NCBI RefSeq assembly: GCF_007855645.1
Contig: NZ_CP042261.1
Coordinates: forward strand, 2,003,501-2,067,500
DNA length: 64,000 nucleotides
Direction of reading: 5' to 3'
Source: Qingshengfaniella alkalisoli
GTDB lineage: Bacteria; Pseudomonadota; Alphaproteobacteria; Rhodobacterales; Rhodobacteraceae
The translations under genes and the position numbers were made by a program. This document shows positions 1-9,918 of this stretch, one piece after another (positions within the stretch are counted from its first letter, which is position 1; each line of letters begins with the position of its first letter). The notes beneath the pieces are model-generated. The model saw nothing but the letters and a program-made list of their open reading frames with translations, was not told where the DNA came from and did no database searches.

Positions 1-590
1 ATCAGCATCACTCCCGCACTGACATTCGTGCGTCGAAGCGCCTTGGGGGAGGTGATGAGGCGCCGCACCCGCCCCAAAAACGCAGCCAACAGCAGGTTCC
101 CGAACAAGGGCACGGCGATAGATATCAGGACGATTGCGGCGATGCCTCCGATGGTCAGTGTGGTTAGATCAAAGAACCCCGGCAGCACGCCCATATAGAA
201 CAGGATGGCCTTGGGGTTTCCAAGGATCACCGCCACCCCCGCGATGAACCCCGCCCATGCTCCGGGACGGGTCAATCGGCTGTCGCCGGAAATGCTGCGC
301 CCAGCATGCCGGATCAGTTGAATGCCCATAACCAGAAAGATCAGGCTGGCAGCGATGTGCAACGCGGCCATGAACCCTTCGAAGACCGACACGATCCAGC
401 TAACGCTGAGGATTGCCAGAAACGGCCAAAGTGCATCCCCGACGACCACGCCAAGGGCCAGGGGCCACGCCGCTTTAAACCCGCCCGACAGGGCGCGCGC
501 CGTCAGCGCTACCCAAACCGGCCCCGGTGTCAGAAACAGGATCAGCAACGCGCCTGCGTACAGCAGAAGATCAGAGGCAGAGATGGTCAT
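1..590 (-). CDS. LysE/RhtB-family amino-acid exporter (C-terminus missing at window edge)
   Basis: Inner-membrane exporter of the LysE/RhtB family, which usually effluxes amino acids or related small solutes; the substrate cannot be told from sequence. Translation from the ATG at 590 gives 196 residues without a stop before the window edge, so only a few C-terminal residues should be missing. The N-terminal segment FLTPGPVWVALTARAL is the family hallmark, and NPKAILFYMGVLPGFFD is the conserved central motif. Hydrophobic stretches are consistent with five to six membrane helices. It lies 24 bp downstream of the VOC gene on the same strand, possibly as a small operon. No strong ribosome-binding site is visible before this start. 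Confidence 0.85.
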   Translation of the reverse strand, partial: MTISASDLLLYAGALLILFLTPGPVWVALTARALSGGFKAAWPLALGVVVGDALWPFLAILSVSWIVSVFEGFMAALHIAASLIFLVMGIQLIRHAGRSISGDSRLTRPGAWAGFIAGVAVILGNPKAILFYMGVLPGFFDLTTLTIGGIAAIVLISIAVPLFGNLLLAAFLGRVRRLITSPKALRRTNVSAGVML

Positions 591-614
591 TCATCGCAAT
601 CCATCAGGCAGCCA

Positions 615-1061
615 TCAGTCATCAGTCGTCGGCTCCGGCAATGTCAATGATCCGTCTTCGGCCAATGGCCAGAAGGGATTGCAAGCCACTTCCCAGACAT
701 GCCCATCGGGATCGGCATAGTACCCGGAGTAGCCTCCCCAGAACACTTTTTCGGGACGTTTCAGTGGTTTCGCACCTGCCGACAATGCCACATCAAAGGC
801 CGCGTCAACCTCCGCCTCCGACGGAAAGTTCTGCGCCAGCGTCATACCACCAACGCCCAGCGCCACACCGGCCCGCCCCTGATCCTTGGCGAGATCCTCC
901 ATCCCGAACAAGCCCAACGCGATACCGTTCAACTGGTAGAAGGCCACCTCGTCATGCGCTTCATGTGGCTTCCAGCCGAGATCTTCGTAGAAGCGCCTTG
1001 CGCGGGCCAGATCAGCCACACCCAAGGTCACGAGGGTCACGCGCTGCGCGGGAAGGGTCAT
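615..1061 (-). CDS. VOC (glyoxalase/bleomycin-resistance fold) family protein
   Basis: Small (148 aa) vicinal-oxygen-chelate fold protein. It opens with RVTLVTLGVADLARARRFYE, the first beta-alpha-beta of the fold, and ends with YYADPDGHVWEVACNPFW, the typical C-terminal metal-site strand with its conserved Glu. Members include glyoxalases, dioxygenases and antibiotic-binding proteins, so a specific substrate cannot be assigned. The ATG at 1061 was chosen because GGAGG lies five bases upstream; an in-frame ATG further out (1094) lacks this. It precedes the LysE-type exporter gene on the same strand. Confidence 0.85.
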   Translation of the reverse strand: MTLPAQRVTLVTLGVADLARARRFYEDLGWKPHEAHDEVAFYQLNGIALGLFGMEDLAKDQGRAGVALGVGGMTLAQNFPSEAEVDAAFDVALSAGAKPLKRPEKVFWGGYSGYYADPDGHVWEVACNPFWPLAEDGSLTLPEPTTDD

Positions 1062-1125
1062 GGCGTCCTCCATCGGGGTCAATCCGCACACCATGACACC
1101 ACGCGGTCAGGGTCGCAATACGCGA

Positions 1126-1305
1126 TCAGAAATCGACAGCTATGCCCTTTTTTTCCCAATCCCCGAAGCGGACGGGTTCCGGGCCATCACGCCCACCCAA
1201 CTCCTTGGGCAGCTTATCTCCCTTGGCCTGCTTGCGCCGATCTTCGGCTTCTTGCAACGCGCGGATCGCTGCGGGGGGCAGGTCGGATTGGCTCTGGTTG
1301 GTCAT
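1126..1305 (-). CDS. DUF1674 / SDHAF4-like succinate dehydrogenase assembly factor
   Basis: 59-residue soluble protein whose C-terminal half (PKELGGRDGPEPVRFGDWEK) is the DUF1674 signature shared with mitochondrial SDHAF4/Sdh8. In eukaryotes that protein binds flavinylated SdhA and helps succinate dehydrogenase assembly. The bacterial role is inferred from homology. The start at 1305 has an excellent AAGGAGG seven bases upstream; the longer reading from 1362 lacks a ribosome-binding site. It is divergent from rsmB, with about 80 bp shared for promoters. Confidence 0.8.
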   Translation of the reverse strand: MTNQSQSDLPPAAIRALQEAEDRRKQAKGDKLPKELGGRDGPEPVRFGDWEKKGIAVDF

Positions 1306-1386
1306 TGCGGCCTCCTTGTTGTGGGGCAGCATGTGATATACGCGCTTGAGCCCGTAGAACAAGCCCCGCGCCGGAGGCGCATACCC

Positions 1387-2676
1387 ATGAACAGAGTACC
1401 GTCATCCGATGCAACAAGTGCACGCCATGCCGCCGTGGGCCTACTGACTGCCGTATTGGAAGACCGACAGCTGCTGAGCACTATATTGGACGCCCCCAAC
1501 GGCCCGATCGCCGGTCTTGCACCCGCAGACCGCGCTCGAGCCCAACGTCTGGCCACGACGACCCTGCGCAACGTGGCGCGCGCTGACAAGTGTCTCGGGC
1601 CGCATCTGCGCAAAACCCCTCCGCCCTACGTCCGTAACCTGCTGCGCCTGTCCGTGGTCGAGCTGTGCGAGGACAAGGCTGCCGCCCACGGCGTGGTAGA
1701 CACGGCCGTGACGTTAATGCGCAGGCGACGCAAAACAGCGCGTATGAGTGGGATGGTCAACGCGATCCTGCGCAAAGTTGCGCTCGAAGGATCTGACATG
1801 TGGCCCAGCATACCCGCACAACGCCTGCCCAAATGGCTTCGGGGTCGGCTTATCTCGGCCTACGGATCCGACGTCGTAGCACGCATTGAGGCGGTGCATG
1901 CCATGACGCCACCCATCGACATGACAGTGAAAGGTGAAGCACCAGCGATCGAGGGCAGCGTTGTCCTGCCGACCGGCTCGCTGCGACTGGCACAGGCGGG
2001 CAAGGTGTCTGACCTGCCGGGCTATTCGAGTGGCACGTTCTGGGTGCAGGACGCCGCCGCCGCGATCCCAGCGCGACTACTGGGTGCCGAAACAGGCGAA
2101 GCCGTACTGGATATGTGCGCCGCACCGGGCGGCAAGACATTGCAGATGGCGTCTGCCGGAGCACAAGTCACGGCGCTAGATATATCCGACAAGCGGCTTG
2201 CGCGGCTGAAGGAAAACCTCCAGCGCACCAAGTTATCCGCAGATGTGGTGACAGGCGATGCGCTTGAGTGGCGAGGTGGCCCCTTTGACGCGGTCCTTCT
2301 GGATGCGCCATGCAGCGCCACAGGAACTATCCGCCGTCATCCCGACCTGCCTTTCGTCAAATCAAAGGTCGACATCCGGCCATTGGTCGAACTGCAACGC
2401 GCCATGTTGAACCATGCGCTGAACCTGCTGCGGCCCGGCGGACGGTTGGTGTTCTGCACTTGCTCCCTACTGCCAGAAGAGGGGGAAGCACAGATCGACG
2501 AGCTTTTGGCCCGTCACCCCAACCTGAAGCCGGACTATGCCGCTATGCAAGCCGACTGGCTGGACGATGCATGGAGAGTCCCGCAAGGGCTACGCTTGCG
2601 CCCCGATTTTTGGGCCGATCTGGGCGGTATGGACGGATTTTTCATCAGTGCGCTGCGCAAGGCTGAAAGCCCATGA
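1387..2676 (+). CDS. rsmB: 16S rRNA (cytosine-967-C5)-methyltransferase-like RsmB
   Basis: S-adenosylmethionine-dependent RNA m5C methyltransferase of the RsmB/Sun family (429 aa). It has an N-terminal NusB-like RNA-binding domain (about residues 10-135) followed by a Rossmann methyltransferase domain. Visible motifs are the SAM site DMCAAPGGKT, motif IV DAPCS (Cys309) and motif VI CTCSLLPEEGE (catalytic Cys359). The two-cysteine arrangement is diagnostic of RNA m5C enzymes. The start at 1387 is chosen by homology to the NusB-like start; the frame stays open upstream to 1060, but that part is antisense to other genes. A heparinase-like gene and purH follow on the same strand. Confidence 0.9.
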   Translation: MNRVPSSDATSARHAAVGLLTAVLEDRQLLSTILDAPNGPIAGLAPADRARAQRLATTTLRNVARADKCLGPHLRKTPPPYVRNLLRLSVVELCEDKAAAHGVVDTAVTLMRRRRKTARMSGMVNAILRKVALEGSDMWPSIPAQRLPKWLRGRLISAYGSDVVARIEAVHAMTPPIDMTVKGEAPAIEGSVVLPTGSLRLAQAGKVSDLPGYSSGTFWVQDAAAAIPARLLGAETGEAVLDMCAAPGGKTLQMASAGAQVTALDISDKRLARLKENLQRTKLSADVVTGDALEWRGGPFDAVLLDAPCSATGTIRRHPDLPFVKSKVDIRPLVELQRAMLNHALNLLRPGGRLVFCTCSLLPEEGEAQIDELLARHPNLKPDYAAMQADWLDDAWRVPQGLRLRPDFWADLGGMDGFFISALRKAESP

Positions 2677-2758
2677 CATCAGTGGCGTGCTCGCCTACTG
2701 TCGGATCGAACTGGATGGGCCGGAGCATCGCTTGAATACTGTCGACAACAGGATCCGG

Positions 2759-4462
2759 ATGCGCACGAAGGACCGCGTCGCAGCGAGACTGATCGGCCTG
2801 TCACGCCCTGCCGGTCGGCTGGAGCTCCACCTGGATCGCTACAATTTCGGCAACTCGGCCCGGGGTGCGGAGATCCTGAGCGGGACCTTCCGGCTGGGCG
2901 GGTATGTCATTCGCGCACCGGGCCGGTCCATGTGGGACATCGCGTCCCCCGGACCAGCGTTCGACTATGCCCGTCACGGTTTTTTGTGGCTGGACGATTT
3001 AGTCGCGTTGGGCAGCCGCAACGCACGGATCCGCGCCAAGCAATGGACCACGCAGTGGATCGCGCAGTACGGGAACGGAAGAGGTCCAGGCTGGACAGCC
3101 GATCTTGCCGCGCGACGCTTGGAACGCTTCAGCGATGACGCCGTCTGGCTGATCAAAGGAGCTCAGGCGGTTGATGCGGACGGGCTAAATCTGACGATCG
3201 CGCGACATCTGCGTTTTCTGTCTCGCCGTACTAATCAGAGTTTGCCTGTCGTGTCGTACTTCCGGGTACTTTGCCTGATCGCAAGCGCGTCGCACCAATT
3301 GGACAACGTCACCACCGCCAGCGACCTCCTGCATGAATTGGAACGAGCCTGCCACGATCTGATCGACGCGGAGGGCGGCGTTACCACGCGCTCACCGGAA
3401 GACCTTGTGACCATCCTTCGACATTTGGAGCGCGCATCCCGAGCCATCCTCGCTTCGGATGGTCATGTCGGGTCCGAACACGCCATGGCCATGTCGCGCA
3501 TTTCGCAGGCCATCCGCACCCTGCGTCACAGTGATGGACATCTTCCACGCTTTCACGGCGGGGACTCAAGCGTGCCGGGCATGATCGACGGGGTGCTTCA
3601 ACGTGTCGGGCTACGCGCGCCTGTTCGCAATGCCGCGATGGGTTTCAATCGTCTCACGCGTGGCCGGTCAGTCCTCATCATCGACGCAGCACTACCTCCG
3701 ATTGCCGACAATCCAATGCAAGCGCACGCCTCCACCCTGGCATTTGAAATGACCGCCGGACGCAATCCGCTGATCGTCAGCTGTGGCCCGGGTGAGCCCT
3801 TTGGACAGGACTGGGCCCGGGCAGCGCGTGGAACACCGTCCCATTCCACTCTCGTAGTTGATGGGCACAGCTCATCAAGACTGGACGCGCACAAACGACG
3901 CGCCGACATGATGGTTGAAGGCCCAGGTGAGGTCAAGGCTCGGTCCGGTCATGACTCCGACGCGGCTTTCATAGGTTCCCATGACGGCTATGCGCGCAGC
4001 TACGGCCTGACACATGAACGCAGCCTAGTGCTCTCGCTCGCCGGCGACACACTGCACGGTCAGGATCGCCTGATATCCCCCGACGAACCGCGCCGACGCG
4101 TGTTCGAACGCGCGCTGAACCGCATGACCGGCTCCCGGCGCGGTGTACCCGAGGGCATCCCGTTCGTGATCCGGTTCCACCTGCATCCCGACTCCACGGC
4201 ATCGCTAGATATGAACGGTCGCGCTGTATCCGTCGAACTACAAAATGGCGAGTTATGGGTCTTCCGTTGCGACCCGAAAGTCATGATCCGGCTTGACCCC
4301 AGCGTCTATCTGGAGAAAACGGCACGCGAGCCACGCACGACGTTGCAGATCGTTCTGTCCCACAGGGCTTCCGGGTTCGACACACGGGTCGGCTGGAGCC
4401 TGATCAAGACACGGGACGCCACGGAAGACCTCCACGATCTGGAGCCACGCGACCCGTTCTGA
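2759..4462 (+). CDS. Heparinase II/III family protein
   Basis: 567-residue protein with the alginate-lyase-like alpha/alpha toroid in the N-terminal two thirds and a heparinase II/III beta-sandwich domain from about residue 350. The latter includes the HSTLVVDGHSSS and HDGYARSYGLTHERSLVLS segments. Related enzymes are lyases of uronic-acid polysaccharides, but no substrate can be assigned and no secretion signal is evident. The frame is open from 2537 inside rsmB; the ATG at 2759 is preferred, with TTG at 2732 an alternative. It sits between rsmB and purH, 24 bp before purH. Confidence 0.8.
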   Translation: MRTKDRVAARLIGLSRPAGRLELHLDRYNFGNSARGAEILSGTFRLGGYVIRAPGRSMWDIASPGPAFDYARHGFLWLDDLVALGSRNARIRAKQWTTQWIAQYGNGRGPGWTADLAARRLERFSDDAVWLIKGAQAVDADGLNLTIARHLRFLSRRTNQSLPVVSYFRVLCLIASASHQLDNVTTASDLLHELERACHDLIDAEGGVTTRSPEDLVTILRHLERASRAILASDGHVGSEHAMAMSRISQAIRTLRHSDGHLPRFHGGDSSVPGMIDGVLQRVGLRAPVRNAAMGFNRLTRGRSVLIIDAALPPIADNPMQAHASTLAFEMTAGRNPLIVSCGPGEPFGQDWARAARGTPSHSTLVVDGHSSSRLDAHKRRADMMVEGPGEVKARSGHDSDAAFIGSHDGYARSYGLTHERSLVLSLAGDTLHGQDRLISPDEPRRRVFERALNRMTGSRRGVPEGIPFVIRFHLHPDSTASLDMNGRAVSVELQNGELWVFRCDPKVMIRLDPSVYLEKTAREPRTTLQIVLSHRASGFDTRVGWSLIKTRDATEDLHDLEPRDPF

Positions 4463-4486
4463 CCGACGATCTGGAAAGGATCACCC

Positions 4487-6076
4487 ATGACTGACCGCGC
4501 GCCCATCAAGACAGCTTTGCTTTCCGTGTCCGACAAAACCGGCCTGGCCGATCTGGGCAAGGCGCTTTCAGATCGCGGCGTTCAGCTGCTGTCCACCGGT
4601 GGAACCGCCAAGGCTCTGCGCGACGCCGGTCTGGCCGTAACGGATGTGTCGGAAATCACCGGTTTTCCGGAAATGATGGATGGACGTGTCAAGACGCTGC
4701 ACCCACGCGTGCATGGCGGCCTTCTTGCGTTGCGCGACAATGCCGACCACGTGGATTCGATGAAAGCGCATGGGATTGAAGCGATCGACCTGCTGGTGGT
4801 GAACCTCTACCCATTCGAGGAAACAGTCGCGGCGGGCGCCGATTACGATGACTGCATCGAAAACATCGACATCGGTGGCCCCGCAATGATCCGCGCGGCC
4901 GCCAAGAACCACCAGTTCGTCAATGTCGTGGTGGATGTAGAAGATTACAGGCCTCTACTGGCCGAACTTGACGCAAATGACGGTCACACGACGCTGGCCT
5001 TCCGCAAGACACTGGCGCAGGTGGCCTATGCCCGCACTGCGACTTATGATGCGGCCGTATCCACATGGCTCGCTGGTGCGCTGGAGATGGAAGCACCGCG
5101 CCGCCGCGCCTTTGCCGGAACGCTGGCGCAGACCCTGCGCTACGGCGAGAACCCACATCAGAAGGCCGCGTTCTACACGGATGGCACCGCGCGGCCGGGT
5201 GTTGCGACCGCGAAACAGTGGCAAGGCAAGGAGCTGTCCTATAACAACATCAACGACACTGATGCTGCGTTTGAGCTGGTTGCGGAATTCGACCCTGCGA
5301 ACGGTCCCGCCTGCGCAATCATCAAGCACGCCAATCCCTGCGGCGTCGCGCAGGGTGCGTCTCTGGCAGACGCCTATGGTCGCGCATTCGACTGCGACCG
5401 GACATCAGCCTTCGGCGGCATCATCGCGCTGAACAGGAAGCTGGACAAAGCCACGGCCGAAGAGATTACCAAGATCTTCACCGAAGTCGTCATTGCACCC
5501 GATGCCGACGACGACGCACGCGAAGTCTTTGCCGCCAAGAAGAACCTTCGCCTGCTGACCACGGGCGGCCTTCCGGATGTGCTGGCAACCGCAACGACCT
5601 ATCGACAGGTCGCGGGCGGGTTGCTGGTGCAGGACAAGGACAACGGGCATATCTCGCTTGATGATCTGAAGGTCGTCACGAAGCGCGCGCCGTCGGATCA
5701 GGAACTGTCCGACCTGCTGTTCGCTTGGAAGGTCGCCAAGCATGTGAAGTCGAACGCCATTGTCTACGTCAAGGACGGTGCGACGGTGGGCGTTGGCGCG
5801 GGTCAGATGAGCCGCGTGGACAGCACCCGCATTGCTGCACGCAAGGCGCAGGACATGGCCGAGGTTCTGGGGCTGGATGCACCGCTGACACAAGGATCCG
5901 TCGTGGCCTCCGATGCGTTCTTTCCCTTTGCCGACGGCCTGGTCACAGCCGCCGAAGCTGGCGCGACGGCGATCATCCAACCGGGCGGATCCATGCGGGA
6001 CAACGAGGTGATCGAAGCCGCAGACAAGGCCGGTCTGGCCATGGTCTTCACCGGCATGCGCCACTTCCGGCACTAA
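4487..6076 (+). CDS. purH: Bifunctional AICAR transformylase / IMP cyclohydrolase PurH
   Basis: 529-residue enzyme of the last two steps of purine synthesis: formylation of AICAR by 10-formyl-THF, then ring closure to IMP. The N-terminal methylglyoxal-synthase-like cyclohydrolase domain (about 1-150) has the STGGTAKAL and [13 protein letters not shown] motifs. The C-terminal transformylase domain has KHANPCG, with the catalytic Lys280-His281 pair. Length is normal for the family. A GAAAGGA ribosome-binding site sits just before the ATG. lspA begins 3 bp after its stop, implying co-transcription. Confidence 0.97.
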   Translation: MTDRAPIKTALLSVSDKTGLADLGKALSDRGVQLLSTGGTAKALRDAGLAVTDVSEITGFPEMMDGRVKTLHPRVHGGLLALRDNADHVDSMKAHGIEAIDLLVVNLYPFEETVAAGADYDDCIENIDIGGPAMIRAAAKNHQFVNVVVDVEDYRPLLAELDANDGHTTLAFRKTLAQVAYARTATYDAAVSTWLAGALEMEAPRRRAFAGTLAQTLRYGENPHQKAAFYTDGTARPGVATAKQWQGKELSYNNINDTDAAFELVAEFDPANGPACAIIKHANPCGVAQGASLADAYGRAFDCDRTSAFGGIIALNRKLDKATAEEITKIFTEVVIAPDADDDAREVFAAKKNLRLLTTGGLPDVLATATTYRQVAGGLLVQDKDNGHISLDDLKVVTKRAPSDQELSDLLFAWKVAKHVKSNAIVYVKDGATVGVGAGQMSRVDSTRIAARKAQDMAEVLGLDAPLTQGSVVASDAFFPFADGLVTAAEAGATAIIQPGGSMRDNEVIEAADKAGLAMVFTGMRHFRH

Positions 6077-6079
6077 CCC

Positions 6080-6547
6080 ATGCGCGCTTTCGTACTGTCC
6101 GCCATCGGTATGTTCGCGCTGGACCAGGGATCGAAATGGTTCGTGGTCCATGCGCTGAACCTGAAGAACATTCTCGCGCTGGATGTTTGGCCACCATTCC
6201 TCCGCTTTCGCATGGGCTGGAACGAGGGAATCAACTTCGGCCTGCTATCGGGGCATCCCGATGCCATGCGGTGGCTGCTGATCGCTGTAGCGATCGCAAT
6301 CAGCGTCTGGGTGTCACGTTGGGCGCTGAAAGACGGGCGGCTGATGATGCAGGTTTCTGCCGGGCTTCTGGTGGGTGGTGCGCTCGGCAACGTATTGGAC
6401 AGGCTGCTTTATGGCGCTGTTGCAGACTTTCTGAACATGTCCTGCTGCGGGATCAACAACCCCTATACCTTCAACGTGGCCGATATCGGGGTCTTCGCGG
6501 GTGCCATCGGGCTGGTACTGTTCTCGGGGCAGAAGAAGACCCCGTGA
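6080..6547 (+). CDS. lspA: Lipoprotein signal peptidase (signal peptidase II)
   Basis: Inner-membrane aspartyl protease (155 aa) that cleaves signal peptides of diacylglyceryl-modified prolipoproteins. Four hydrophobic segments are visible. Both catalytic motifs are present: GNVLDRLLYGAVADF with catalytic Asp116, and FNVADIGVFAGA with catalytic Asp135. The start ATG lies 3 bp after the purH stop, so it is probably translated from the same mRNA. The next gene encodes a lipoprotein that would be a substrate. Confidence 0.95.
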   Translation: MRAFVLSAIGMFALDQGSKWFVVHALNLKNILALDVWPPFLRFRMGWNEGINFGLLSGHPDAMRWLLIAVAIAISVWVSRWALKDGRLMMQVSAGLLVGGALGNVLDRLLYGAVADFLNMSCCGINNPYTFNVADIGVFAGAIGLVLFSGQKKTP

Positions 6548-6607
6548 CGCGCCGCCTGAAATCGGTTAGACCTTCGTGAAAACACGGCTCGGAGCAGTTT
6601 TGGGATC

Positions 6608-7129
6608 ATGCGCGTAACGACTATTCTTATCGCATTGGCGGGGCTTGGCCTTGCCGCCTGTGGCAGCTCCAACCCCAAGTTGATGAAGTTTCCCGCTCCG
6701 AAAACGGGGCCGGACGAATTTCTTGTGGTGCCCGCGAAACCGTTGCAAACTCCGCCTGATGCAACGCTTCCGCCGCCCGCACCCGGCTATGCCAACCGCG
6801 CCGATGCGACACCGCGCCAGGACGCCGTCGCCGCGCTTGGGGGCAATCCCGCAGCCCTTAATTCCGGCACCACCGCGGGAGAAGCCGGCATGGTAACCTA
6901 CGCGTCACGCTATGGCCGGGATGGGTCGATCCGCCAAACCCTGGCCGTCGAGGATGCCGAGTATCGCAGACGAAATCAGGGGCGCCTGTTGGAACGGATC
7001 GCCGGTCAGGATGTCTATTACGACGCCTATGAACGCCAGTCGCTGGACCAGCAGGCGGAAATCGACCGCTTCCGTGACGCGAATGTCCCGACACCCTCTG
7101 CGCCACCAGCCGAGCTGAAGCCCGAATAG
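6608..7129 (+). CDS. DUF3035 lipoprotein (possible BamF-type BAM-complex subunit)
   Basis: 173-residue predicted outer-membrane lipoprotein. The signal peptide ends in the lipobox LAAC (Cys19), followed by GSSNPKLMKF and a proline-rich stretch (DEFLVVPAKPLQTPPDATLP) typical of DUF3035. Proteins of this family have been described as BamF, an alphaproteobacterial lipoprotein of the outer-membrane beta-barrel assembly complex; I apply that name by memory of the family only. It lies 60 bp downstream of lspA, whose product would process it, and upstream of two M16 proteases. Confidence 0.8.
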   Translation: MRVTTILIALAGLGLAACGSSNPKLMKFPAPKTGPDEFLVVPAKPLQTPPDATLPPPAPGYANRADATPRQDAVAALGGNPAALNSGTTAGEAGMVTYASRYGRDGSIRQTLAVEDAEYRRRNQGRLLERIAGQDVYYDAYERQSLDQQAEIDRFRDANVPTPSAPPAELKPE

Positions 7130-7220
7130 CCGTCGCAGCCGATCACAACCTCGTTCAATCGCTTGCCTTTTCGAAGTTCAGGTCCGAGATAGGATCGAAC
7201 TTTCAAGTGACGAGGTGTCT

Positions 7221-8570
7221 ATGCTGCGTTCCCTTGCAACGGGCCTGATCCTGTCCATCGCGGCAAACGCCGCAGGGGCGGAAGAGGTCACCCAATTTAC
7301 CCTGGACAACGGAATGGATGTGGTGGTGATCGAAGATCACCGCGCGCCTGTCGTGGTCAACATGGTCTGGTACCGTGTCGGCGCGGCGGACGAGGTGACC
7401 GGCAAGTCCGGCATTGCCCATTTCCTTGAACATCTGATGTTCAAGGGGACGGATGAACTGGCGTCGGGCGAGTTTTCCCAGATCGTCAAGGAAAACGGCG
7501 GAATGGACAACGCGTTCACGTCCTGGGACTACACGGCGTATTTCCAGCGCGTCGCGGCGGACCGGCTGGACCTGATGATGCAGATGGAAGCGGACCGGAT
7601 GACAGATCTGCAACTGACGGATGCCGAGGTCACACCGGAACGTTCCGTGATCCTGGAAGAACGCAGCCAGCGCACCGACAGCGACCCGTCGGCACTGTTT
7701 CGCGAACAGACCCGTGCGGCGCAGTACCTGAACCATCCTTACGGTCGCCCGGTGATCGGCTGGCGGCACGAGATGGAAGGGCTGACCACCGATGATGCGC
7801 TGACATTCTATCGTCGCTACTACGCACCCAACAACGCCATTCTCGTCGTCGCTGGCGATGTGACCCCGGATGACGTCAGAACAATGGCCGAAACCCATTT
7901 CGGGCCGATCCCGGAAAACCCCGACCTGCCTGAACGAACACGCCCAGAAGAACCGCCCCAAATTGCAGCCCGGCGACTGGTGTATCACGACGCACGCGTG
8001 GCCCAGCCTTATCTGACACGCAGCTATCTGGCCCCCGAGCGCGACAGCGGCGCACAGGAACAGGCCGCGGCGCTGACATATCTGGCGGATCTGCTCGGCG
8101 GAGGCGGAATCACCTCCTATCTGGGTCAAAGACTGCAGCTACAGGAAAAATCCGCGATCTACACAGGCGCGTATTACGGCGGCGTGTCGCTGGATGCCTC
8201 GACGTTTTCGTTGGTCCTGGTCCCGTCTGATGGCGTGTCGCTCGAGCAATCGGAAGCCGAATTGGACGAAGCCCTGGCCGATTTCATGGACGAAGGCGTC
8301 GATGTGGATCGGTTCGAGCGCATCAAACGCAACTACGCGGCCAATGCGATCTACCAACAAGACAGCACACGCGGGTTGGCCAATGATTACGGGGCTGCCT
8401 TGGCGTCGGGTCTGACGGTGCAGGATGTGCAAGACTGGCCCGCGATTCTGCAGGACGTGACCCCCGACGATGTTATGGACGCCGCGCGTGCCATTCTGGA
8501 CCCGACGAAATCCGTTACAGGATGGTTGCTGCCCGAAGACATGAAGACCGCGCAGGAGGCCGCCCAATGA
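7221..8570 (+). CDS. M16 family zinc metallopeptidase, catalytic-type subunit
   Basis: 449-residue periplasmic protein of the M16 (pitrilysin/insulinase) family. An N-terminal signal peptide (LATGLILSIAANAAGAEE) precedes the inverted zinc motif HFLEH in GIAHFLEHLMFKGT. A further ILEERSQR segment supplies the distal Glu ligand region. Both M16 halves are present. The ATG at 7221 is preferred over GTG at 7215, as GAGG is correctly spaced. It overlaps the next M16 gene by 4 bp (ATGA). Such pairs resemble the heterodimeric bacterial M16 proteases, in which only one subunit binds zinc. Confidence 0.93.
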   Translation: MLRSLATGLILSIAANAAGAEEVTQFTLDNGMDVVVIEDHRAPVVVNMVWYRVGAADEVTGKSGIAHFLEHLMFKGTDELASGEFSQIVKENGGMDNAFTSWDYTAYFQRVAADRLDLMMQMEADRMTDLQLTDAEVTPERSVILEERSQRTDSDPSALFREQTRAAQYLNHPYGRPVIGWRHEMEGLTTDDALTFYRRYYAPNNAILVVAGDVTPDDVRTMAETHFGPIPENPDLPERTRPEEPPQIAARRLVYHDARVAQPYLTRSYLAPERDSGAQEQAAALTYLADLLGGGGITSYLGQRLQLQEKSAIYTGAYYGGVSLDASTFSLVLVPSDGVSLEQSEAELDEALADFMDEGVDVDRFERIKRNYAANAIYQQDSTRGLANDYGAALASGLTVQDVQDWPAILQDVTPDDVMDAARAILDPTKSVTGWLLPEDMKTAQEAAQ

Positions 8571-9877
8571 TCCGTGCAATCGCCAGTTTCGCCATCGCGG
8601 CCATCGCGGCGTTTCCCGTCCATGCGCTGGACATCGAACAGGTTGAGACGCCTGGCGGCATAAATGCCTGGCTGGTTCAGGAACCTTCTATCCCGTTCGT
8701 CGCGCTGGAGCTGCTGTTCAGGGGAGGCACCTCGCTGGACACGGTCGAGAAAAGCGGCGCGGTCAATCTGATGACCGGCCTTCTCGAAGAAGGTGCAGCC
8801 GACATGACCGCCGAGGATTTCGCCACCGCCCGCGAAGAACTCGCCGCCAGCTTTCGTTTCGAAACCGGCGAGGATTTCGTCAGCGTTTCGGCGGAATTTC
8901 TCAGCGAGAACAAATCCGACGCCGTGGACCTGTTGCGCAGCGCCCTGATCGAGCCGACCTTCGACGAAAGCGCCGTTGAGCGTGTCCGCGCGCAGGTCCT
9001 GTCAGGCTTGCGTTCGGACGCCGAAGACCCGAACGCCATCGCGTCGAAGGCGTTCTCGGAACAGATATTCGGCAATCATCCCTACGCTAAAACGCAAAGC
9101 GGGACGATCGAAACCGTGACATCGCTGACCAGAGACGATCTGGTCGCGGCCCACCGACAAGCGCTGACCAAGGACCGGGTCTATGTCTCTGCGGTCGGGG
9201 ATATCTCGCCAGACGAGCTTTCCGACCTGCTTGAGACCTTGCTCGGGGACCTGCCGCAGTCGGACACCGCGTTGCCCGGTCGCGCCGATCCAGACTTTTC
9301 GGGCCAGATCGACGTGCTGCCCTATAACTCTCCGCAATCGGTGATCCAGTTCGGCCAACCGGGACTGTCACGGGACGATCCCGATTTCTTCGCGGCTTAT
9401 GTGCTGAACCACGTCATCGGCGGCGGCGGTTTCGGGTCACGTCTGATGGAAGAAATTCGCGAAAAACGCGGCCTGACCTACGGTGTGTCCAGCTATCTCG
9501 TGCAAAAGGAAGAGGCCGATCTGTACCTCGGGGCGCTATCCACCGCCAACACCTCCGCCGGAGACGTCGTCACGCTGATCCGCGATACCTGGCAGGACGT
9601 GGCCGAGAACGGAATCACGCAGGACGAGCTGGACAAGGCAAAAACCTATCTCACGGGAGAATTCCCGCTGCGCTTCGATGGCAATGGCCGTATCGCAAGC
9701 ATTCTCGTTGGCATGCAGGCGGACGATCTGCCCATCGACTATGCAGATACGCGCAATGCGAAAGTCGAGGCCGTGACACTTGAGGACGTCAACCGCGTGG
9801 CACGCCAGCTTCTGGACCCCGGTGCCCTGACATTCGTGGTTGTGGGGCAGCCCGAGGGGCTTTCGTCAGACGACTAA
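8567..9877 (+). CDS. M16 family peptidase homologue, non-catalytic partner
   Basis: 436-residue M16 protein with a signal peptide ([16 protein letters not shown]). The position equivalent to HxxEH reads [10 protein letters not shown], so the zinc ligands are missing and it is probably catalytically inert. The C-terminal half keeps the substrate-binding RE-type signature ([16 protein letters not shown]). Translation is coupled to the upstream catalytic-type gene by an ATGA overlap. In structurally known bacterial M16B pairs, a zinc subunit and an R/Y-bearing subunit form a clamshell; I infer the same here. Confidence 0.9.
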   Translation: MIRAIASFAIAAIAAFPVHALDIEQVETPGGINAWLVQEPSIPFVALELLFRGGTSLDTVEKSGAVNLMTGLLEEGAADMTAEDFATAREELAASFRFETGEDFVSVSAEFLSENKSDAVDLLRSALIEPTFDESAVERVRAQVLSGLRSDAEDPNAIASKAFSEQIFGNHPYAKTQSGTIETVTSLTRDDLVAAHRQALTKDRVYVSAVGDISPDELSDLLETLLGDLPQSDTALPGRADPDFSGQIDVLPYNSPQSVIQFGQPGLSRDDPDFFAAYVLNHVIGGGGFGSRLMEEIREKRGLTYGVSSYLVQKEEADLYLGALSTANTSAGDVVTLIRDTWQDVAENGITQDELDKAKTYLTGEFPLRFDGNGRIASILVGMQADDLPIDYADTRNAKVEAVTLEDVNRVARQLLDPGALTFVVVGQPEGLSSDD

Positions 9878-9918
9878 CCGCTGGCAGAATCGTCGCGTAT
9901 CATGCTACAAATTGTGGC

